Source of the DNA: an uncultured Eubacteriales bacterium
Lineage (GTDB): Bacteria > Bacillota > Clostridia > Oscillospirales > Acutalibacteraceae
Direction of reading: 5' to 3'
Assembly (NCBI GenBank): GCA_934541115.1
Contig: CAKTDF010000002.1
Coordinates: 62,001 to 126,000 of the forward strand
Length of the DNA stretch: 64,000 nucleotides
The first letter of the stretch is position 1. Each line of letters starts with the position of its first letter. Positions 49,682 to 59,130 of the stretch are shown one piece after another. The translations under genes were made by a program, and so were the position numbers. Under the pieces are notes generated by a model. It ran no database searches. It saw only the letters and a program-made list of their open reading frames with translations, and was not told the origin of the DNA.

Positions 49682-52063
49682 ATGAATCTTTCAAAAAAAT
49701 GGCTACTTGATTTTGTTGATCTTGACGTAAGCGATAAAAAATTTGCCGATGAAATGACGCTTTCCGGCTCAAAGGTTGAATCTTTTGAGGTTGAAGGTCA
49801 CGAGCTTTTCAACATAATCACCGGCAGGATCGATGCTCTTGAGCGTCACCCGGATTCCGATCATATGTGGATTTGCGCTGTTAATATCGGCAAAGAAGAA
49901 CCGCTTCAAATTGTTACCGGTGCACAAAATCTTAAGGTTGGCGATGTTGTTCCTGTCGCCATGGATAATTCTGTTGTTCACGGCGGAAAGCATATCGTAA
50001 AAGGAAAACTCCGCGGCGTTGAAAGCAACGGTATGCTTTGTTCTCTCGGAGAACTCGGTCTGACCGCTCACGACTTTCCGTATGCAATTGAGGACGGTAT
50101 TTTTGTTCTCGGAGACGATTGCGACAGAACTCTCGGTATAGATATCCGCGATGCAATTGGACTCAATGATACCGTAACCGAATTTGAAATTACGTCAAAC
50201 AGACCGGATTGCCTCTCGATTATCGGTCTTGCACGAGAAGCCTCAGCAACCTTTGGTGTGCCTTTCAAAATGCACACTCCGAAAGTCAAAGGCTGCGGCG
50301 GTGACGTAAACGAGCACCTCTCGGTTGAAATTCTCAACCCTGAAAGATGCTATCGTTATTGTGGTGCCGTTGTTCAGAATGTGCGTGTAAAATCCTCACC
50401 CCGATGGATGAGAGAAAGACTCCGTGCCTGCGGTGTCAGACCCATTAACAACATAGTTGACATTACAAACTACGTTATGCTTGAATACGGCCAGCCTATG
50501 CACGCATTCGACCTGCGTTTTCTTGACGGAAACAGTGTAATTGTCAGAACAGCGAAGAACGGTGAAAAGATAACAACGCTTGACGGTGTTGAACGCGAGC
50601 TTAGCGATGATATGCTTGTTATAGCGGATGTCAACAAACCTGTTGCCGTTGCAGGCGTCATGGGTGGAGAGTTCAGCGGAATTATTGACGACACAAATAC
50701 GATTGTGTTTGAGAGTGCCTGCTTTAACGGTCCGACAACAAGAATTACCGCAAAAAAACTCGGCATGAGAACCGAGGCAAGCGGCAGATATGAAAAAGAG
50801 CTTGATCCTAACAACTGCATGCCTGCCCTTTTGAGAGCACTTGAGCTTGTTGAAGAACTTGATGCCGGCGATGTTATAAACGGAATCATTGACTGTGACA
50901 AATCAAAAAAATGGGACAGAACCCTCCCATTTGAGCCTCAGTGGGTGAACGATTTCATTGGAATCAATGTTTCTGCCGATGAACAGAAACGGATTCTTGA
51001 AGCAATTGATTTTAAGGTAGAAAACGGTATAATAATCGTTCCGTCCTTCAGAAACGATATTGAACATCAGGCAGATGTTTCTGAGGAAATTGCCCGTTTT
51101 TACGGCTATCAGAACATTCCCAACAGAAAGCTCGGCGGTGTTGCAAATGCAAAGCATACACCGGCGCAGGACATGGAAAAGCTTGTTTCCTCAACCTTGC
51201 TCGGCTGCGGACTTTCAGAAATTGCAACTTTCTCATTCATCAGCCCAAAGCATTATGATAAGATCAGACTTCCCAAGGATGACCCGAGAAGAACGAGCGT
51301 CACGATCACTAATCCCCTCGGAGAAGACACAAGCGTAATGAGAACAACTGTTATCCCGTCTATGCTTGATGTTCTTTCAAGAAACTACAACAACAGAAAC
51401 TCTGCTGCATCTCTTTTTGAAATTTCCAATGAATACATCTGGAACGGCACTGAGCAACTTCCCGATGAAAACGTAAAGGTCACGCTCGGAATGTATGGCG
51501 GCAATTGCGATTTCTTCAAGCTTAAAGCTGTTGTTGAAGAGCTCCTTTACGTAACAGGAATCACCGACTATGATGTTGTTCCTGTTACCGATGACCCGAC
51601 TTTCCACCCCGGAAGAACAGCCGAAATTATCGTTAGCGGTGTTCGCATTGCATATCTTGGAGAAATACATCCTACGGTACTTGCAAACTATAGTATTGGT
51701 ACGAAAGCATATATCGGTCAAGTTGATTTTGCTGCACTTTTAAAGTACGGCAACCTCAAGCGTGTTTATAAGCCGCTTCCGCGTTTTCCTTCTTCAACCC
51801 GTGATCTTGCTTTTGTTTGTGACATTGACCTGCCGGTAATGATGCTTGAAAAAGCGATTTCAAAGGCAGTCGGTCAGATTCTTGAGGGAATTACCCTGTT
51901 CGATGTTTATGTCGGTTCTCAAATTCCGGATAAAATGAAGAGTGTTGCTTTCAGCATCAGGATGCGTGCAGCCGACCGCACCCTTACCGATGAAGAGGCA
52001 GACAGTGCCATGAAGAGGGCTATCAAGGCGCTCGCCGAAATGGGCATTGAGCTTAGAAGTTGA
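49682..52063 (+). CDS. pheT: Phenylalanyl-tRNA synthetase beta subunit
   Basis: This 793-residue subunit has the N-terminal tRNA-binding OB domain (about 40-150), the B3/B4 editing domain that clears Tyr-tRNA(Phe), the B5 domain and the C-terminal ferredoxin-like anticodon-binding domain (about 700-793, ending in RRS-type ELRS). AAGGAGGTG is the SD. The length is normal. It belongs to the pheST operon under T-box control. Confidence 0.96.
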   Translation: MNLSKKWLLDFVDLDVSDKKFADEMTLSGSKVESFEVEGHELFNIITGRIDALERHPDSDHMWICAVNIGKEEPLQIVTGAQNLKVGDVVPVAMDNSVVHGGKHIVKGKLRGVESNGMLCSLGELGLTAHDFPYAIEDGIFVLGDDCDRTLGIDIRDAIGLNDTVTEFEITSNRPDCLSIIGLAREASATFGVPFKMHTPKVKGCGGDVNEHLSVEILNPERCYRYCGAVVQNVRVKSSPRWMRERLRACGVRPINNIVDITNYVMLEYGQPMHAFDLRFLDGNSVIVRTAKNGEKITTLDGVERELSDDMLVIADVNKPVAVAGVMGGEFSGIIDDTNTIVFESACFNGPTTRITAKKLGMRTEASGRYEKELDPNNCMPALLRALELVEELDAGDVINGIIDCDKSKKWDRTLPFEPQWVNDFIGINVSADEQKRILEAIDFKVENGIIIVPSFRNDIEHQADVSEEIARFYGYQNIPNRKLGGVANAKHTPAQDMEKLVSSTLLGCGLSEIATFSFISPKHYDKIRLPKDDPRRTSVTITNPLGEDTSVMRTTVIPSMLDVLSRNYNNRNSAASLFEISNEYIWNGTEQLPDENVKVTLGMYGGNCDFFKLKAVVEELLYVTGITDYDVVPVTDDPTFHPGRTAEIIVSGVRIAYLGEIHPTVLANYSIGTKAYIGQVDFAALLKYGNLKRVYKPLPRFPSSTRDLAFVCDIDLPVMMLEKAISKAVGQILEGITLFDVYVGSQIPDKMKSVAFSIRMRAADRTLTDEEADSAMKRAIKALAEMGIELRS

Positions 52064-52076
52064 TAAGCAGATAAAT

Positions 52077-52114
52077 AACAGCCGTATCTGTCGAATGTCA
52101 GATATGGCTGTTTT
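52077..52114 (+). terminator. Terminator after pheT
   Basis: A 14-bp stem (AACAGCCGTATCTG with its complement, one G-U) and an 8-nt loop are followed by TTTTGA. Confidence 0.8.
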
Positions 52115-52123
52115 GAAAGGGTG

Positions 52124-52387
52124 ATGAACATGCTGTCTGAAAATGATATGTTAAAAATGCACGAGTTCAGTTTTGGCAATATGTCTGAATTTGAGGAAAA
52201 TAAAAAATGTGGTTGCTTCTACTGTTGCAAAATCTTTGATTCCGACGAAATAGAGCAATATATTTCAGACGAAGACGGCAACACCGCTGTTTGTCCTTTT
52301 TGCTCAATTGACTCTGTTATTGGAGAGGGACATGGATTTGAAATAACAGAAAGGCTCTTGAAAGAACTGCATGATTATTGGTTTTAA
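52124..52387 (+). CDS. Small zinc-ribbon-like protein
   Basis: This protein of about 87 residues has two Cys pairs, CGCFYC and CPFC, that form a likely zinc site. A conserved-looking SIDSVIGEGHGFEIT segment and an HDYWF end follow. The pattern resembles small cytoplasmic proteins of unknown function known from enterobacteria. GAAAGGG lies before ATG 52124 (52130 is also possible). It sits after the pheT terminator, so its expression may depend on read-through or on a promoter I did not find. Confidence 0.7.
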   Translation: MNMLSENDMLKMHEFSFGNMSEFEENKKCGCFYCCKIFDSDEIEQYISDEDGNTAVCPFCSIDSVIGEGHGFEITERLLKELHDYWF

Positions 52388-52421
52388 TGCAGCAATCGCT
52401 TATTAATGTACAAAAATAAGA

Positions 52422-52472
52422 ATAAGCTACAATTCATAAGCACAAATCGTTAGAAAAGTGCTATACGTAATT
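52422..52472. repeat. Palindrome related to that at 28184-28240
   Basis: An outer stem AAGCTACAATT/AATTGTAGCTT encloses an AGCAC/GTGCT inner stem. The outer arm matches AAGCTATAATT/AATTATAGCTT of the 28.2-kb element with a compensating T-A to C-G change. It lies between the zinc-ribbon gene (+) and the rodA-like gene (-) and may terminate one or both. Confidence 0.5.
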
Positions 52473-52578
52473 GTAGCTTTATATTTTATTCAACAATTTT
52501 TGTAATTAACTCTTTGCTCTTTGTCCAATTGCGCCGCGTTTATTTGTAATAAAAATCGCTGTAACAATAGATGTTATT

Positions 52579-53745
52579 TCACACTTGTCTCGCAATTCTT
52601 GAGTATCGGTAATCATCGTCATAGCCGATTTCTCCCGATGAACGATAAACGCTCAGAACCAAGCCTACCGCTAAATACAAGCTGATGACAGAGGAACCGC
52701 CGGCACTGATAAACGGCAAGGTAATTCCAATAATCGGCAAAAGTTTGAGACACATTCCAATATTAATTGCTACCTGTGCAATAATCATGAACATCACACC
52801 AAAACAAAGCATAGCGGCGGAAAAATTGTTTGATCTTTTAGCAACATAAGCTATTCTGATAGCAAGCAATGCAAAGAGCAGGAGCAGTAAAAAAGCACCA
52901 ATCAGTCCGGTTTCCTCACAAACAACGCTAAAAATCATGTCATTTGCGCTTTCAGGAACCGAACCGCTCTGAGTGTATGCACCCTTAAAAAGACCGGCAC
53001 CAAAAAATCCGCCCTCACGCATGGCATTACTCGCTTGTTGCTGTTGATATATTTCATTAGGATACGATGACGGATCAAAAAGTGCCAAAATACGGTTGCG
53101 CTGAATATCGTCAAAAACCTTATACCATACAACCGGTAATGCCGCACCTACAGCAACAATACCCAATGGAAAATATAGCCAATGAACGCCTGCAATGAAC
53201 ATCATGCCTACAAACATCATCATAAAAATCAAGGCAGAGCCCATATCTCCTGTATAAACAACAAGAGCAATTGGTATCATTGCATGCACACAAAGCAAAA
53301 AAACATTTTTCACCGAAGAAAGATCGTTTTTCACAACGCTTAAATGCTTTGAAAAAGTAATAATAAAACCGATTTTCAGCAGTTCTGAGGGCTGAAGATA
53401 AAGTTTATCGGTAATTTGCAACCAAGACCTGGCGTCTTCACGTCCACTTGGCGCAACACCGAACGGTATTAACAAAAGCATCAAAAACAATACGCCGGCA
53501 GCTATAATAGGCCACAGCTTTATAATAATATCATAGTCAATGAATGAAATAACAAGACAAGCGGCAATTCCAAGCATGAGTGCAAGAACCATAACTTTTG
53601 CATCACGTGAAAGAAACGCCCCATCGTCGGTGCTGTGAGTTGCCGAAGCAACAAGAACTGTGCCAAATGCGGAAAGCAGCAGACAGAGAAGCAAAAAGAT
53701 TTTGTCCGTCTCTTTAAAAGCTTTTTTTAGATTTCTATATATCAA
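52579..53745 (-). CDS. rodA: RodA/FtsW/SpoVE-family cell-wall glycosyltransferase
   Basis: This 388-residue membrane protein has ten or so TM helices of the SEDS family, which polymerise glycan strands from lipid II. Visible motifs are QPSELLKIGFI, the extracytoplasmic loop ending SGSVPESANDMIFSVVCEETG (with the conserved Asp and Glu residues) and ITLPFISAGGSSVISLYLAVG. Overall it is closest to RodA, but the family members FtsW and SpoVE cannot be excluded. The start is probably TTG 53745 with a weak SD. No penicillin-binding protein gene is adjacent. Confidence 0.88.
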   Translation of the reverse strand: MIYRNLKKAFKETDKIFLLLCLLLSAFGTVLVASATHSTDDGAFLSRDAKVMVLALMLGIAACLVISFIDYDIIIKLWPIIAAGVLFLMLLLIPFGVAPSGREDARSWLQITDKLYLQPSELLKIGFIITFSKHLSVVKNDLSSVKNVFLLCVHAMIPIALVVYTGDMGSALIFMMMFVGMMFIAGVHWLYFPLGIVAVGAALPVVWYKVFDDIQRNRILALFDPSSYPNEIYQQQQASNAMREGGFFGAGLFKGAYTQSGSVPESANDMIFSVVCEETGLIGAFLLLLLFALLAIRIAYVAKRSNNFSAAMLCFGVMFMIIAQVAINIGMCLKLLPIIGITLPFISAGGSSVISLYLAVGLVLSVYRSSGEIGYDDDYRYSRIARQV

Positions 53746-53910
53746 GTTTAACCACGTCCCGATGATTTGTCTAAAGCTGTATTATATAATCTGAGCCTGT
53801 TTTGAATGTATAAACGGCTTAATGCCGTCTTTTATATCAAAGCTTGCATTTCAATTAGTATTTTGTGAGGTTATTATATCTTGTTTTATCTAATATTTCA
53901 AGTGATAGCG

Positions 53911-53938
53911 TTGACTTCTTGCTATTTTGTGATACAAT
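53911..53938 (+). promoter_or_regulatory. Promoter of tsaE-tsaB-rpiB
   Basis: TTGACT (53911-53916), a 16-bp spacer and TACAAT (53933-53938), 30 bp before the tsaE start. Confidence 0.65.
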
Positions 53939-53967
53939 ATATCAGTTGAAGAACAAGGGAGGCTTTT

Positions 53968-54411
53968 ATGCAAACGGTCATAACAAATAACGTAAATGAA
54001 ACCGAAGCTTTTGCCGAACGTATGGCAAAAAAGCTTTCAACCCCTGTTGTTGTTGCATTTTTCGGCGGTCTCGGCATGGGAAAAACCGCTTTCACAAGAG
54101 GGCTCGCAAAGGGACTTGGTATTGGCTGCGAGGTAACCAGTCCTACATTTGCATTAGTACATGAATACCGCGGAAAAACAACACTTTATCACTTTGATAT
54201 GTATCGTGTTGAAACTTGGGATGACCTTTATTCAACCGGCTTTTTTGACTATTACCGGGAAGGTGCCGTAATTGCCTGTGAATGGAGCGAAAACATTGAA
54301 AACGCTCTGCCGGAGAATACAATCAGAATTTCAATCAAACGCGGCGATAATGATTATCAAAGGATCATTACGCTTGAAGGACACGGTGAGTATGAAAATT
54401 TTATCTGTTGA
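53968..54411 (+). CDS. tsaE: tRNA threonylcarbamoyladenosine biosynthesis ATPase TsaE
   Basis: This 147-residue P-loop protein has Walker A GGLGMGKTAFTRG, TSPTFALVHEY and the HFDMYR and EWSE segments typical of TsaE. It is required with TsaB and TsaD to make t6A at A37 of ANN-reading tRNAs. AGGGAGG SD. It overlaps tsaB by 20 bp. Confidence 0.95.
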   Translation: MQTVITNNVNETEAFAERMAKKLSTPVVVAFFGGLGMGKTAFTRGLAKGLGIGCEVTSPTFALVHEYRGKTTLYHFDMYRVETWDDLYSTGFFDYYREGAVIACEWSENIENALPENTIRISIKRGDNDYQRIITLEGHGEYENFIC

Positions 54412-55093
54412 CACGAGCGCCGTCTGCGCCTCTGTTGCAATAACCGAAAGTGAAAAAATAATAAGCCTCTGCTCCACAAACGCAGGACTGACACATTCAA
54501 GAACTCTCTTGCCTATGATTGATTCGGCATTAAATAATTCCGAGACTCCCCTCTCGGACGTTGATGTTTTTGCGTGTTCTGTCGGTCCCGGCTCTTTCAC
54601 GGGAATACGCATCGGAATTGCCTGCATCAAAGGGCTTGCCGACGGAAGTGATAAAAAATGCATTCCGGTTTCAACGCTTGAAGCACTCGCCTATAATCTG
54701 CTCGGTCAAAATGTAATTGCATGTTCAGTCATGGACGCCCGCTGTAATCAGGTTTACTGTGCGTTGTTTGAAGTTGACGGCAATGTTGTTCGGCGACTTA
54801 CCGATGATGAAGCTATTAAAATCGACGAACTTTCAAATAAACTTAAATGCTTTGATAAGAACGTTGTTTTTGTCGGTGACGGGGCAAAAATATGCCATCG
54901 TGCACTCGGCTATTATATCGCACCGCCTGTTTTACGCTTTCAAAATGCAGCAAGTGTAGGCATATGTGCATTCAGAAATTTCAGTGAAAAAGAATTGCTT
55001 TCGGCTGCTGAACTGATGCCTGTATATTTAAGGCTGCCTCAAGCCGAACGTGAGCTTAAATCAAAAAGTAATAACAACAAAGGAGAAGAATGA
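54392..55093 (+). CDS. tsaB: tRNA threonylcarbamoyladenosine biosynthesis protein TsaB
   Basis: This 233-residue inactive ASKHA-fold partner of TsaD begins MKILSVDTSAVCASVA and has the SVGPGSFTGIRIGI motif. ATG 54392 is chosen from homology and the GGTGAG before it; the frame runs open 40 codons further inside tsaE. In many Firmicutes rimI and tsaD follow, but here rpiB does. Confidence 0.93.
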   Translation: MKILSVDTSAVCASVAITESEKIISLCSTNAGLTHSRTLLPMIDSALNNSETPLSDVDVFACSVGPGSFTGIRIGIACIKGLADGSDKKCIPVSTLEALAYNLLGQNVIACSVMDARCNQVYCALFEVDGNVVRRLTDDEAIKIDELSNKLKCFDKNVVFVGDGAKICHRALGYYIAPPVLRFQNAASVGICAFRNFSEKELLSAAELMPVYLRLPQAERELKSKSNNNKGEE

Positions 55094-55542
55094 TGATTGC
55101 ATTAGGCGCAGACCATGGAGGATACCTCCTCAAGGAAGAAATCAAAAAACATCTTGATGAAAAAGGAATTGAATACAAAGACTTCGGCACGTATTCAACC
55201 GATTCTGTCGATTATGCAAAAATTGCTTTCAAGACCTGTGAAAGCGTTACTCGCGGAGAATGTGAAAAAGCAATTCTTTGCTGCGGAACAGGCATAGGAA
55301 TTTCTATGGCTGCAAACAAAGTTAAAGGCATTCGTGCCGCCTGCTGTTCTGATTGGTTTAGTGCAAAATATACGCGACTTCATAATGATGCGAATGCTCT
55401 TTGTCTCGGTGGAAGAGTCGTAGGTGCCGGTCTTGCACTTGAAATGGTGGATATTTTTCTTTCAACCGAGTTTGAGGGAGGCAGACACCAAAGAAGAGTT
55501 GACCAAATCACAGCAATAGAAAACGGGACGTTTGAAGAATAA
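55093..55542 (+). CDS. rpiB: Ribose-5-phosphate isomerase B
   Basis: This 149-residue sugar-phosphate isomerase of the RpiB/LacAB family interconverts ribose-5-P and ribulose-5-P in the pentose phosphate pathway. Visible are GADHGGYLLKEEI, the active-site Cys in CCGTGIG, NKVKGIRAA and HNDANALCLGGR. AGGAG is better spaced to ATG 55093 than to ATG 55090. It shares a base with the tsaB stop. Confidence 0.95.
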   Translation: MIALGADHGGYLLKEEIKKHLDEKGIEYKDFGTYSTDSVDYAKIAFKTCESVTRGECEKAILCCGTGIGISMAANKVKGIRAACCSDWFSAKYTRLHNDANALCLGGRVVGAGLALEMVDIFLSTEFEGGRHQRRVDQITAIENGTFEE

Positions 55543-55554
55543 CTTTTGACAGTT

Positions 55555-55587
55555 AAAGACGGCAAAGCTGAACGCTGCGCCGTCTTT
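55555..55587. terminator. Terminator after rpiB
   Basis: A 9-bp perfect stem (AAAGACGGC/GCCGTCTTT) with a 15-nt loop is followed by TCTTC. It sits between convergent genes and can work in both directions. Confidence 0.75.
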
Positions 55588-55598
55588 TCTTCAATATA

Positions 55599-58517
55599 TT
55601 ATTTTCCTCTTATCAGTGCAATTTCATCATCGTTTAAACCAAATGACTCAATCATATCATCAATAAATATCGAACGCTTTTTCTCGATTATACTTCTCAG
55701 TGTAGCTGTATTCTTTTTCCAACTGTCATAGCTGAGGGCACTCCAGCGTTTTGTGTGATACTTCATTTCTTCATCGATTTCATCAACCATGCTGTCATAA
55801 ATTTTAAGCATGCGCTTTGTGTCAAAGGTTGTTTTTAAGTGCTCTGCATGAATTTCTATAAGGCGTTTTCTGAAATCTTTGTTTTTAATCAAGTTTTTCA
55901 TAATTGTTGTGCTGAACGCATTTGAAACTCCATGACCGACAGGATTAAGGTAGTTGTCTATATAATTCAACTGATAAGTTGACGGAAAAAGCGCCCAATC
56001 AGCATCGAAGAATATCCAGCGCCATTTAGAATTTTGGGTTTTGTCTTTATAAAAGCGTATATTTCCGGTATCGGTGTTAGTAAAAAAGGATTCGCACATC
56101 CAATAGGAAATCAGCTCATCAATATCTATTTGGCTGCAAATATATTTATATACCTTTTTGTCAGTCACGTCATGGGTTTTAATATAATTTATCAGCTTTC
56201 TATATTCATCTATCGAACCGCTATTAATTATATCGTTGCCTTTTATCAAATCAACGGTATTGCTGTCAACACCATGATGGTTTTCAAGGTAGTCTTCATC
56301 GATTTTTTCACGCAAATCATATATGCCGTGATACTCTCCGTTGACATAGCATACAACCGGTTTATAATCCATGAAGTCAACATCGATACTTCCCTTGATA
56401 ACTTGTGAACAAAATGCGTCTCGCAGGTGCGCATATGAAAAATCCTGCCCACTGTTTCTCAAAACAAGTGAGGAAAATACATTGGTATCATTATCATCAA
56501 AAAACGGATAACAAATTTCCTTAGGTCCGTACTTATCACGCAGCTTGATTGCCACACTTTTTTGAGAAATCGCACGGCTGAACTGACCGAAAACGGAAAT
56601 TCCTGCGTCAAAACTAACCTGCGATTGACCGTCACTTGTCATAAACTCAAAAGTGACGGGTCTTTCCCAATCTTTCCAATAGTTAGCGCCAACGTAAGGA
56701 AATTCATCTGTGTAACCCGGACCGTCTGCCCAAATTCCGGTGTTATAATCATAGAGATTTTTGCTGTCGGTTGTGAGGAAAACCACATCAAGGCTGCTCT
56801 TTCTGCCAACAAGATAAGTGGCGCTTACAGTATCTGACGGAACATAACCGTTTTTAAAGCAGCGTGCGCGTAAAACTGTAGTATTCTTGACCGAAATGGG
56901 TTCTTTATAGAGTTCAGACTTCTCAGTTGGTGTGCTTCCGTCTGTAGTATAGCGTATCTCGCCGTCAGAAGCCGATATAGAGACTTTATCACCTTTTTTA
57001 ACGTAGGTACTGCTTTTTGAAAAAGAGGGGTTTGGAAGCACATTTTTCAGCGATTCTCCTGTGTTTTTCTTTCCGGGGGTGTAAGAGGAAAAATACACCG
57101 GTGAATCTGAACCGTCAAGGTTTCTTCCGCAAACATAACCGTTGGATAAACGTGAATATGTCAAACTGTCGATAATCACGCCGAATGAGTCGCACAGAAA
57201 TATCGTATCGCCATATCGGTCAAGTCCGAGGTTTATATAGATGCTGCCATTTGAAATACCACTGCTATCCGCACACCAAAGAACTGCATATTCTCCGGCT
57301 TTGATTACGTATGAGGGCAATGACTGAAAGCTCTCCGTTTTTTTTGAATCGGAGAGCTTATAATTCTTTAAATTGATTGGTTCCTTTGTTGAGTTATATA
57401 CTTCAACATAGTCACGGTATTCACCATCAGGTGATTTCTTTTTCATATTGACTGCCGCAGCCTCGGTAATAACAAGTTCTTTGCTCTTCGTTTTTCCTGC
57501 GCTGTCAATGCTATCAAACCCGGCGGCAGTATTCTTTTTTCCGGGAGTCGCTTTTGAAAAGAAAGCGAGCTTTCCATTTGTATCGATTCCACAAGAAAGA
57601 TTTGAGAACAATTTATAGACTTTGATTGAATCGATCATCGCTTTTTGAGGCGAATACAAACTGAGACTGCTTTCTTCTCCATTCAGTTTGAACGTAGCGT
57701 GCAGTTCACCTTTACCGTTATACTCAACATCTTTGCCGGAAAGAAAAATTACAAGATACTTCTTTCCTTTGATTTTTGCACCCGAAGGAAAGACCCATTT
57801 TCCCGGCTCATCTTCGGAATCTGAAAGGCAGTAACCTGATAAATCAATGTCGTTTTCACCTTTGTTATATAACTCAATCCAACTGACAAAATCGCCGTCC
57901 CGGTCAGTAATCGTCTGTGTCTTGTTTGTTGAGTACTCATTAATGATCAGTTCTGCTTTGTCAGCTGTACTTTCGTCAGCTTCACTTATATCTTCATCCG
58001 AAAGAGGAAAATTTGCTTTGCCCGGAGTCGGATTGGTAAACATGGCAGTTTTGCCGTTTTCATCAATTCCGAATGATACATCTGCTTCAAGCACCGGAAT
58101 ACTCAAGTTTGAAACCAAGTTATGCTGTCCATCATAAAGCCTCACAGTCTCTCCTTTTTTACTGCTCAGTTTAAACGGTACATGAATTGCGCCGCTCTTC
58201 TCGTCAACAGCGTCGGTTCCGTCAGCGAAGACGACAATATAATCCTTGCTTTTAATGACCACGGAATCAAACTTAAATTTTTCAATATTCGTGATATCAT
58301 CTGTAAGCGAATAATCTTTTAGGTTAATATCTGTGGAAGTCGGATTGCATATTTCGATCCAATCGCAATACTTGCCGTTTTCATCTGCAACAACCGATTT
58401 GTTATTGCTCATCACTTCGGATATATACAGTGTTTTCGGCACGCTTACGCCGACACAGGCGCAAAAGAGAGCCGTAACCGACAAAGTAAGAGCAAGTATA
58501 ATTGTTATCCTTTTCAT
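55599..58517 (-). CDS. CotH-kinase protein with lamin-tail domains (lipoprotein)
   Basis: This 972-residue protein has a lipoprotein signal with a likely LFCAC lipobox. Three lamin-tail domains follow in series (about 28-150, 160-305 and 320-465), each marked by a DWIE/SWIEL/DYVEVYN strand, a GYCLSD/NYKLSD-like turn and a PGK(K/A)N end. Next comes a chitobiase-like C-terminal domain (IRYTTDGSTPTEKSELY). The CotH kinase-like domain occupies about 580-940, with RDAFCSQVI, YVNGEYHGIYDLREKI and the metal-binding WIFFDADW. CotH proteins phosphorylate spore coat proteins in Bacillus; this one is extracellular and membrane-anchored. It stands alone. Confidence 0.85.
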   Translation of the reverse strand: MKRITIILALTLSVTALFCACVGVSVPKTLYISEVMSNNKSVVADENGKYCDWIEICNPTSTDINLKDYSLTDDITNIEKFKFDSVVIKSKDYIVVFADGTDAVDEKSGAIHVPFKLSSKKGETVRLYDGQHNLVSNLSIPVLEADVSFGIDENGKTAMFTNPTPGKANFPLSDEDISEADESTADKAELIINEYSTNKTQTITDRDGDFVSWIELYNKGENDIDLSGYCLSDSEDEPGKWVFPSGAKIKGKKYLVIFLSGKDVEYNGKGELHATFKLNGEESSLSLYSPQKAMIDSIKVYKLFSNLSCGIDTNGKLAFFSKATPGKKNTAAGFDSIDSAGKTKSKELVITEAAAVNMKKKSPDGEYRDYVEVYNSTKEPINLKNYKLSDSKKTESFQSLPSYVIKAGEYAVLWCADSSGISNGSIYINLGLDRYGDTIFLCDSFGVIIDSLTYSRLSNGYVCGRNLDGSDSPVYFSSYTPGKKNTGESLKNVLPNPSFSKSSTYVKKGDKVSISASDGEIRYTTDGSTPTEKSELYKEPISVKNTTVLRARCFKNGYVPSDTVSATYLVGRKSSLDVVFLTTDSKNLYDYNTGIWADGPGYTDEFPYVGANYWKDWERPVTFEFMTSDGQSQVSFDAGISVFGQFSRAISQKSVAIKLRDKYGPKEICYPFFDDNDTNVFSSLVLRNSGQDFSYAHLRDAFCSQVIKGSIDVDFMDYKPVVCYVNGEYHGIYDLREKIDEDYLENHHGVDSNTVDLIKGNDIINSGSIDEYRKLINYIKTHDVTDKKVYKYICSQIDIDELISYWMCESFFTNTDTGNIRFYKDKTQNSKWRWIFFDADWALFPSTYQLNYIDNYLNPVGHGVSNAFSTTIMKNLIKNKDFRKRLIEIHAEHLKTTFDTKRMLKIYDSMVDEIDEEMKYHTKRWSALSYDSWKKNTATLRSIIEKKRSIFIDDMIESFGLNDDEIALIRGK

Positions 58518-58532
58518 GAATTTTCCTCAATA

Positions 58533-59018
58533 CTATTCCATAGTGATATTTTCAACTTTTGCACGTGTAACCTTAACAAGGTCAGAAGGTGCAAGAAATA
58601 TTTGTGTTCCGAGTGCACCGCCGCTTATAATTATTTCATCAAAATTCATCGCCGAAGAATCAATGACTGTAACAAACTGTTTCTTCATGCCGATTGAGGT
58701 GCAGCCGCCGCGGATATAACCGGTTACTCCTCGTATATCCTTTACGTGCACCATTTCAATGTTCTTTTCTCCAACTGACTTTGCCGCTGCTTTCAATGAC
58801 AGCTCTTTGTCAATCGGAATGACAAAAACAAAATATTCGCCGCTCTTCCCTTTGGTAACAAGCGTCTTAAAGGTACTGTCAAATGGCTGAGAAAGCATCT
58901 GAGCGATGTGAATTCCGTCAATGAACTCATCACACTCATAATAATTGACCTTATATTTGATTTTGTTTTTATCAAGAATACGCATAGCATTCGTTTTTTG
59001 ATTCTTTTCTTTTGCCAA
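58533..59018 (-). CDS. ybaK: Cys-tRNA(Pro)/aminoacyl-tRNA deacylase, YbaK family
   Basis: This 161-residue YbaK/EbsC-type deacylase hydrolyses mis-charged Cys-tRNA(Pro). Visible are KTLVTKGKSGEYFVFVIP, the GYIRGGCTSIGMKK segment and ISGGALGTQIFLAP. The start is TTG 59018, with GAGAGG upstream. It lies 15 bp upstream of the CotH-type gene in the same direction and could share its transcript. Confidence 0.93.
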   Translation of the reverse strand: MAKEKNQKTNAMRILDKNKIKYKVNYYECDEFIDGIHIAQMLSQPFDSTFKTLVTKGKSGEYFVFVIPIDKELSLKAAAKSVGEKNIEMVHVKDIRGVTGYIRGGCTSIGMKKQFVTVIDSSAMNFDEIIISGGALGTQIFLAPSDLVKVTRAKVENITME

Positions 59019-59130
59019 AGTTGATTATCCTCTCGTGCTTAAAAAACGACTCATTTGATTTTATTGACTGAAGTCTCAATGTAATATATAATAGCATATT
59101 GATAAGTTATTTTCAAGGTCGGTGATATAT

